Assembly (NCBI GenBank): GCA_026075535.2
Contig: AP026549.1
Location: 2,356,001 to 2,420,000 of the forward strand
Source of the DNA: Tricholoma matsutake
Taxonomy: Eukaryota > Basidiomycota > Agaricomycetes > Agaricales > Tricholomataceae
Length of the DNA: 64,000 bases
Direction of reading: 5' to 3'
Shown here in pieces: positions 57,880 through 64,000 of the stretch; positions within the stretch are counted from its first letter, which is position 1, and every line of letters begins with the position of its first letter. Below the pieces are notes generated by a model. It did no database searches, was not told the DNA's origin, and saw only the letters and a program-made list of their open reading frames with translations. The position numbers and the translations under genes were made by a program.

Positions 57880-58871
57880 AACAGCTGCAAACACCAACAA
57901 GAAACTGCATGGCCACAAGAGTGCCACATCACACGTGGATTTGGATGTCAACAGCCATCAACATGTAAACTAGGTATTTTTATTGTAGTTTTTGTAGTTT
58001 TTGAAGTTCTAACAAGTTTTTTTCTGTTATTTTTAGGTTATCTACTACTTTTACAATGATGACACACAATGCATGCCTATGCCCTCCTCCCTGTCCAAAT
58101 GGGATGTGAGGGGGTTGGTTGAGGTTAAGAGACCCCAGGGAGGTACCAGGAGGCCCAGGTAGCCAGGTACCTACAAGGTAAACACATGAAATGCCCCCAA
58201 TGCCACCATCTGCCACTAACCACCCCACCATCTCTCAAAACTGGCAACACTGCTGCCACAATGGTGGGATGGCATAATGAGATGCACTACCAATGACCCA
58301 ACCCACTCAGGATGACAACGGCAATGGAACAAAGGGAACAGGGCCAGGTGACACTGAGGACAAACACCCTAACACCAATGGCAGACAGGACAAGGACGAC
58401 AAGAACAACGATGCTGATGCAAACCATGACAGCACTGACAATGGGGATGACAAGAATGGCACCCACAATCATGAGGAAGGTGAAACTGTGACAATGGCCA
58501 CAGTGGACCACGAGGACCACGAGGACAACCACCACCAAGAACGGGACAATGGGGACAACAACCAGAAGATGAGACGATGCCAGGACCAGGGACAACAGGC
58601 ACGAGGATGACAACACTGAGGAGGACCAGGACCAGGGCAATGGGGACAGCAAGCACAATGAGGACAACAATGGCAGGGACAACAGGAACAATGGGTGTCA
58701 GGACTGGCCAGGGATGAAGGGGATGACTGGGACAAGGAGCAAACAATGGGGAACACAGACGACAAGACCATGGCCATGACAATGAAGATGACAACAACAG
58801 GAATGGCACACTGCCCACCCCCGAGCAACTGTTCCTGGGCCCAAATGATGACTAGAGTTGTTTGGGCCCAG
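57880..58871 (+). repeat. HPI element, locus 8
   Basis: An intron-like segment 57974-58036 (GTATTT...TCTAAC...TTTTTAG, 63 nt), a P3-like GC hairpin near 58083-58115, GACAAY/ACAACG low-complexity sequence (58310-58790), then a P2 palindrome CTGGGCCCAAATGATG...TTTGGGCCCAG (58835-58871), followed immediately by GTAATT, a donor-like start. The P2 at the end suggests that the next unit in the chain was truncated. Confidence 0.6.
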
Positions 58872-59316
58872 GTAATTTTTCTTATCTTCATTTCTTATTT
58901 TTTGTTTAAAATATACATAGTTAGTTTAGATGCAATATATTGAGTTGTACAAAACCTGTGAGACCAACATCTGCCTGTAGCTGATTGAAAATTCACTACT
59001 AAAAGTATGAAACTGATAATGAAACTAAGCAAAATGGATGAATAATTGCCATTCTTCCACTCTGAAAAAATTTAACCTGGACAGAGGGTTTTTTTTTGCC
59101 CTTGATGGGATGAAAACCATCTCATAGCCAGAGGGAGTCTCATGGTGTGAATTGAATACGGACAAATTTCAATGTGTTTTCAACCTCTTAACTCATCCAT
59201 TCTGAGGGGGAACATCAGGAAAAGGTGGAGATACAGATATAACCAGATGGGAATTGCTGAACCCTCCAAGTTTGACAGATGTAAATAATGAATTACCTAT
59301 TCATAACAATGGATGC
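58872..59316. other. Intergenic, no gene recognised
   Basis: AT-rich. If the donor-like GTAATT at 58872 belongs to an HPI intron, no clear acceptor or P1 hairpin follows. Confidence 0.35.
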
Positions 59317-59740
59317 AGGAATTGCAGTGTCTTGGAATGTAGTGCACTGGCCAGCCAATTCTTTGATCAATTTATCTGCAGCTGGAATGCTGACATTACT
59401 CTGACCTGAGGCTCACAATACTTGGAAAGAGTTGCGATGCTTTGGAATGTGGTGGAAGGGTTGCCTAATTCTTTGATCAATTTATCTGCAGCTGGAATGC
59501 TGACATTACTCTGAACTGATGCTCACAATACTTTGAAAGAGTTGCAATGCTTTGGAATATGGTGGAAGGGCCGGCCAATTCTTTCATTAATTTATTTGCA
59601 GCTGGAATGCTGACATTACTCTGAACTGAGGCTCAATGCTTGGAAAGAGTTCCAATGCTTTGGAATGTGGTGGAAGGGCCAGCCAATTCTTTCATTAATT
59701 TATTTGCAGCTGGAATGCTCTGAACTGAGGCCCAGTCAAA
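59317..59740 (+). repeat. Tandem repeat, about 118 bp x 3.5
   Basis: Units contain TTGGAATGTGGTGGAAGGGCC, CCAATTCTTTGATCAATTTAT, CTGCAGCTGGAATGCTGACA and CTCTGAACTGAGGCTC. Four copies, of which the last is shortened. No coding content. Confidence 0.82.
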
Positions 59741-60160
59741 AGTTGGTCAAACCAGAGAGGGTTAGATCAAGTTAGAACAAAAAAAAACTGCTGTCCTGAT
59801 GTAAATGTATGTAAATAGCTATGACTCCATATATATCGAGGAATGAGACACTTCTCAGATACTTTTGATCAAGCTTCATGCACACATGCAGCCAGATCTA
59901 GTCAGATGTTTTTAGATAGATATACATAGGGTCAAAATGACATTGTATTAAGCTTCAATTTTGCTCTATTCCAAATAATATCAATCAATACTAATCAAGG
60001 TGAATCGATACCAATCAATCTCTCGAGGCAAAATGCATGACATATTATATTGCAAGAACATATATAGAGCCCGTAGAAACATAGAAATTACGATGCTAAC
60101 CTGCAGAGCCAGTTTGCAGTGCTGTGACCTCCTGCGTTTCCAATCTACCCAAATGTGTAA
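59741..60160. other. Intergenic, no gene recognised
   Basis: Contains short repeats of AATCAATACTAATCAA / CGATACCAATCAA (59975-60020). Probably the 3' flank of the next minus-strand gene. Confidence 0.35.
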
Positions 60161-60252
60161 TTGATTGATCAGTCAGACACCCCAGGAGCAGCGCGTGCAG
60201 CTTTCTGTGATCAAAAAAAGAAGTTAGGACTGTATCACATAGATGTGGACAG

Positions 60253-62544
60253 CTTACCATGGAGAATTCACAATCCTTCCAGTGCTGTAATTTATGTGAG
60301 TCATGATACTAAAGAACATACAAAGGCACGCAGACCTTCTTCTGCTCTGCAGAGAGGTTATCATAATAGTACTTGAAATTGCTCATGGAACCATGAGGGT
60401 TATGCTCTTTCCAATCCAAAGCACATAGGTTTCTGGTTATCAATAGGCAACATTAGTCTATACCTAGAACTTCTACAATACGATCACTTACTGGGCAGTA
60501 GTCAGATGAGGGTTTGGCTGCATCGTCCCAGCTTTCTTCCCTGTCCCAAGTCCCACACTAGGGACTGTGATGGTAACAGGAGCATCAACAGGAGCTTCAG
60601 TAGCGGGAGCTTCAACAGGAGCCACAGTAGCAGGAGCATTGACAAGAGCTGCAGAAGTTGTGGTCAGATTATCAAAGGTTGAAACTGATGGAACTATCAG
60701 GTTTAGCAAAACTCTGGGTTTAGCGCCCTGTGCCCCATCCCCAGAGTCCTCAATGAGGGACATGTCAAAGGTTTCTGCACTGACTGTGGGTGTCTCACCG
60801 GTAGTTGTGTTGGGGTAAGTGGGAGAGGGGGGATTACTTGTCTCCACCATCACTGTTGCTTTCTGGCTAACCATGTTCAAGTTTGTTGGTGCTGCCTGGT
60901 CCACCGCTATTGTCGCCATCTGGTCCACCGCTATTATTGCTGTCTGATCCACCATCAGCATCATCGCTATCTGATCTGCTGCTAGCATTGCCGCCGTATT
61001 GCCATCTGCTGGGGTCATTGTTGTTGGCTGGTCCACCACTATCCCCGCTGTTGTTGCCATTGGGATCTCCATCTGGCTAATCACTGCCAACTCCACACTA
61101 CGCATGGATATTACGTGGGGATCCATAGGAATTGGTTGCTGGATGTTCTCTCCTGGATTGGCAGTTGCAGGATAAACCGAAGACAAAGGATTTTTGACCT
61201 CGATATGCATAGTCAGTCTTTGTCAAATGGTAGTGATAAACTCTGAAACCTTACCTGGGATCTCGGATGAGTTTCAGGATCCCTGGAGCCCACTGGTGGA
61301 TCACATACATGCTCTGTAGGGGAGTGAGCATCATATCCAGGTGCCTTGGGGCCTTCTGCTGATGGGAAATCCTGCGAATGTCATGGATGAATCAATGCAT
61401 TTGCAAATTAAAAACAAACTCACCCCTGACGCGGGCAATTGAGAATCCCCTTCAACTGGAATTCTAGCACTGTGCTTAGTGTGCTTCTTATGTGGAGGTG
61501 GGTGTACAGAAGGAGTGACTGGATCTTCTGTGGATACTCTAGGTCTCTTGGCATCAGGAGGGGGATCGACAGATGCACGCTTTGAATGTTCTTGCTTCTC
61601 GATGTTGTTATTGTACCAAGATGGATAATTCAAGGTTGCTATGAAATCAGATTTCCAGTGATTGTCACAGAGGCGAAGCTCAGGAAATTTCTGCTCCATC
61701 TCATTCTGGTATTGAGCAGCTACTGCAGCGTCAACCTTGCCCCAAGTTTTTGGTGCTTTCCCAATACTGTTCAGGCCTGCCCAGAGCTTGCAAGCAAACC
61801 TATGCATCACCGTGGCCCTGAAACCATCTATGATGGTCCCATTCTCATCCTCAATGAATCTAAGTGTAACATTTTCCCCTTGGGCCGCACGGGTTTTTCC
61901 TTGAGCACCGGCCCCAATGTGCGCGACTTGATTATTCTCTGCAGCATTCCATTTGTGTCGATACCAGAACATTACTAGTGAGTAGTCTTCGTGTTCAGCA
62001 GTAGGAACTATACTGAGAGGTATTGAGAGATCCTCTGGCTTGACTGAAGAAAGCGCAGGAATAGTTGCTGGTAAATTGGGAATGGCAGGCTTTAGAGACT
62101 GGGCTAACAACAAATATGCCTGTCTTGATTAATGATTGACATGGACTAAGACTTCACCAGGTTCAACAAGAGTAGTGACTCACTCAAGAGCATTGAGTTT
62201 CCCTTCGAGAATGAGTTTCTCCTGCTGTATTTTCTGATGAGATTGTAGAAGAGCTAAATACCCTTCTTGTGAACTTGCTGTCATAGTGCTGTGGTGTGAT
62301 CTTGAGCGGGAGGATGGAATTTGACTCTGCCAAGTAGTGAGTACAAATATAACATATAAATAAAGCAGACTTTCACCTCAAAGGAGTCCCATGAATGGTT
62401 CACAAGCGAACTACAGCGACTTTCCGAGCTAGGTATTCCATGATCTTCCACCTGAGGGTAGTATGAATCTACCAAAAGGCTAGGAGAGGGTTCTTTGAAT
62501 TGACTGAGATTAGATGCTTGGTATAGGGCATGGTTTAGATCCAT
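60253..62544 (-). CDS. Uncharacterised Agaricomycete protein with conserved LRLCDNHWK..YPSWY block
   Basis: Minus strand. Exon 1, 62544-62377, starts MDLNHALYQASNLSQF. Intron GTGAAA...GGCAG. Exon 2, from 62326 to about 62184, has a short coiled-coil-like stretch (HQKIQQEKLILEGKLNALE). Intron GTGAGT...GACAG, after which the phase appears off by one (annotation or sequence problem). Exon 3, 62119 to about 61424, carries the conserved core HEDYSLVMFWYRHKW, RFIEDENGTIIDGFRATVMH, ELRLCDNHWKSDFIATLNYP and a basic Pro-rich stretch (KRPRVSTEDP). Exon 4 (about 61373-61255) and exon 5 (about 61205-60488) follow, the latter low-complexity with AVDQ repeats and APATVAPVEAPATEAPV. A donor GTAAGT at 60487 and an acceptor near 60353 suggest a further exon. 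I recall similar cores in many mushroom genomes; function unknown. Confidence 0.5.
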
Positions 62545-62775
62545 GGTAGACTGGTTGGTATGTGGTTTGTGGTTTGGTATGAGTCAAACTCCCATGTTAT
62601 AATTGGTACAAAACAATATATATCAATTGATACAATTCATTGTCATCGTACACATGTGTAAACATATAAGGTCCATAAGTACATAAGGTCTGCATATGTA
62701 TATAAGGTGTCTGCATAGTATACAACCGCCGGGGGAGTACTGACTAGTACTGATAAGAGCATATATGTCATGAAA
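62545..62775. other. Spacer between the two minus-strand genes
   Basis: Contains the 3' flank of the FunK1 copy and the likely promoter of the uncharacterised gene. An AT-rich ATATATATCAATTG stretch lies at 62615-62630. Confidence 0.4.
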
Positions 62776-64000
62776 TTAACGTGAACAAGAAACAGGCTGA
62801 CGAGATCTTGAACCATGAGCTCCACAGCTGCCTCTCCCACTGCTGGATGTTGCGACGGTATGACGAGAAGCTACCGAGTTGGAGAGATCTTCCCCCCCAG
62901 TCAAACTGCTCATATGTCCTGCCAAAGTGTCTTTGCCTAAAGATTTGAGTTTTTTCTGCATCCCACCAAGGTGGTTGTCATGAATACCAAGAGAAAGCTT
63001 TCATACCCGGGATGGAGAACCAGCCGATAGTGGTTCAAATGGGACTGATGTAATGGCCTCACGAGGAAGGGACTGCAATGTTTCATTGAAGATCTTGATC
63101 ACTGCATCATGCGACACAGGCGCAGGCATTCCAGGAGAAGAGTACATGGCTTTTAAGAGCTTCTCAATGCATTCTTTAAGATCTTCAAAATAGGGCGTGA
63201 AAAACCTAAGAATCAGCGAGTTGAGTTCACACATGGCACCAAGTTTGGCAGTCCCAATTGCACAAAGAGAGTTTGATGTCTGGAACCATGATGACAGAGG
63301 GATGCTGCTGAACTGACATAACTCTTCCTGGGTCCGGATGGCACCTGGGCCACTCAAGTTGGTGCAGATATAGATCAAAACAAAAAAGAGGGACTCGAGA
63401 TCGTGATGAGGAGCATGTCATAACTTCATCCTCTTCACGAGGAGTTTGATTGCCATAAATGGTGCAGTTCCCTATAGGATGGATAAACAAGAATTGGAAA
63501 TGGCATGTAAAAGGATATGAACTGTACGAGAGCCAGGTGCTAACAGACGGCTTTTGCTTAGGGTTATGGCATATTCAAAATCGATCAATAATCCAGGACA
63601 TAAATCTCCTGGATTGTCTTCTGAACAGAATAGAAGGATGTTGTTGTAGCTGATGTCCTGATGTATCAAGTCATTCTTTTGGTACAGTTCTTTGAGTACT
63701 AATTATCAAAAAAAACATTGAGCACAAATCAGGGAGAGTGAGAGATACATACCAATAGTAATGTCATGGAGAGCTGATATCAGCTCTCTCTTCAAGTGAA
63801 AAGACGCAATATGGTCATTGATAGAAGATGAGACAATTCTTTGCCAAACCCAAACTTTGGATCTTGCCTTGCCAGATAATATCTGTAGAGAGCTTTTCGC
63901 CATTGATACAGACATCTTCTCCACAAAAAAACTGAGAAACACCTTCCACCCCTTGCAGACATTGTAGGAGCTTGTATTCTGCCATAGGACATGAAGACTC
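62776..64000 (-). pseudogene. FunK1 protein kinase, 3' part, damaged, runs off the right edge
   Basis: FunK1 kinases are a fungal-specific Ser/Thr kinase family expanded in mushrooms. Minus strand: a segment ending ELISALHDITIG, intron GTATGT...AATTAG (about 63752-63698), then VLKELYQKNDLIHQDISYNNILLF. The catalytic loop has HQD where HRD is expected. LLIDFEYAI is the DFG-region equivalent. After a likely intron (about 63520-63468) GTAPFMAIKLL follows, then a TGA at 63418 before HAPHHDLESLFFVLIYICTNLSGPG. The C-lobe has FTPYFEDLKECIEKLL and AVIKIFNETLQSLP. A last intron (63006-62956) leads to a basic Ser/Gly-rich tail ending at 62776 (RGSCGAHGSRSRQPVSCSR). The stop and the lost HRD Arg suggest an inactive copy. 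The N-terminal lobe is outside the window. Confidence 0.75.

Overview
The window looks like chromosomal DNA of a mushroom-forming basidiomycete (Agaricomycetes). Coding sequences are broken by short introns (about 45-65 nt, GTRNGT donors, CTAAC-type branch sites). The recognisable protein families are also typical of that class: a FunK1 kinase, a KDZ-associated CxC5 cysteine-cluster protein, Tnp2-type CACTA transposase, a tyrosine-recombinase (DIRS-order) retrotransposon, annexin, SAP18, and several uncharacterised mushroom families. I do not name a species. All family assignments rest on motif recognition by eye; no database search was run.

Layout. 1-1 kb: end of a CxC5-type gene (minus). 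1-5 kb: no clear gene, a hAT-type MITE and dispersed repeats. 5.1-11.05 kb: a hAT MITE split by a 5.5 kb DIRS retrotransposon (gag, RT-RNase H, tyrosine recombinase). 11-18.2 kb: non-coding repeats, including G-rich minisatellites and a modular hairpin/intron-like element in several copies, plus another hAT MITE. 18.2-25.7 kb: almost gene-free. 25.7-27.9 kb: two tRNA-derived SINE-like copies flanking the largest hairpin/intron array. 29.2-32.9 kb: a decayed Tnp2 transposase (minus). 33.3-34.3 kb: a long inverted repeat. 34.8-36.5 kb and 40.1-40.9 kb: uncharacterised mushroom genes or remnants. 42-46 kb: a CpG-rich, low-repeat island holding a well-preserved annexin gene. 46.3-50.7 kb: a foldback MITE, then three hAT-like elements, one nested in another, each with a perfect 8-bp target duplication. 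52-56.7 kb: a second CpG-rich island with a damaged SAP18 copy and a large P-loop NTPase-family gene. 57-60 kb: tandem repeats and another hairpin element. 60-64 kb (minus): an uncharacterised gene and the 3' two thirds of a FunK1 kinase.

Two themes tie the window together. First, decay by CpG transition: at least 13 in-frame TGA codons lie where the reading frame and my recollection of the family lead me to expect CGA (Arg). The two arms of the inverted repeat, and the two copies of some target-site duplications, differ by CG to TG/CA. This fits cytosine methylation and deamination of repeats. Second, a recurring multi-part non-coding element: palindrome P2 (GGCCCAAA...TTTGGGCC), then an intron-like 53-66 nt segment, palindrome P1, GACAAY-type low-complexity sequence, and a GC hairpin plus T-run (P3). 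It recurs on both strands at about eight loci and is the best candidate here for something undescribed.
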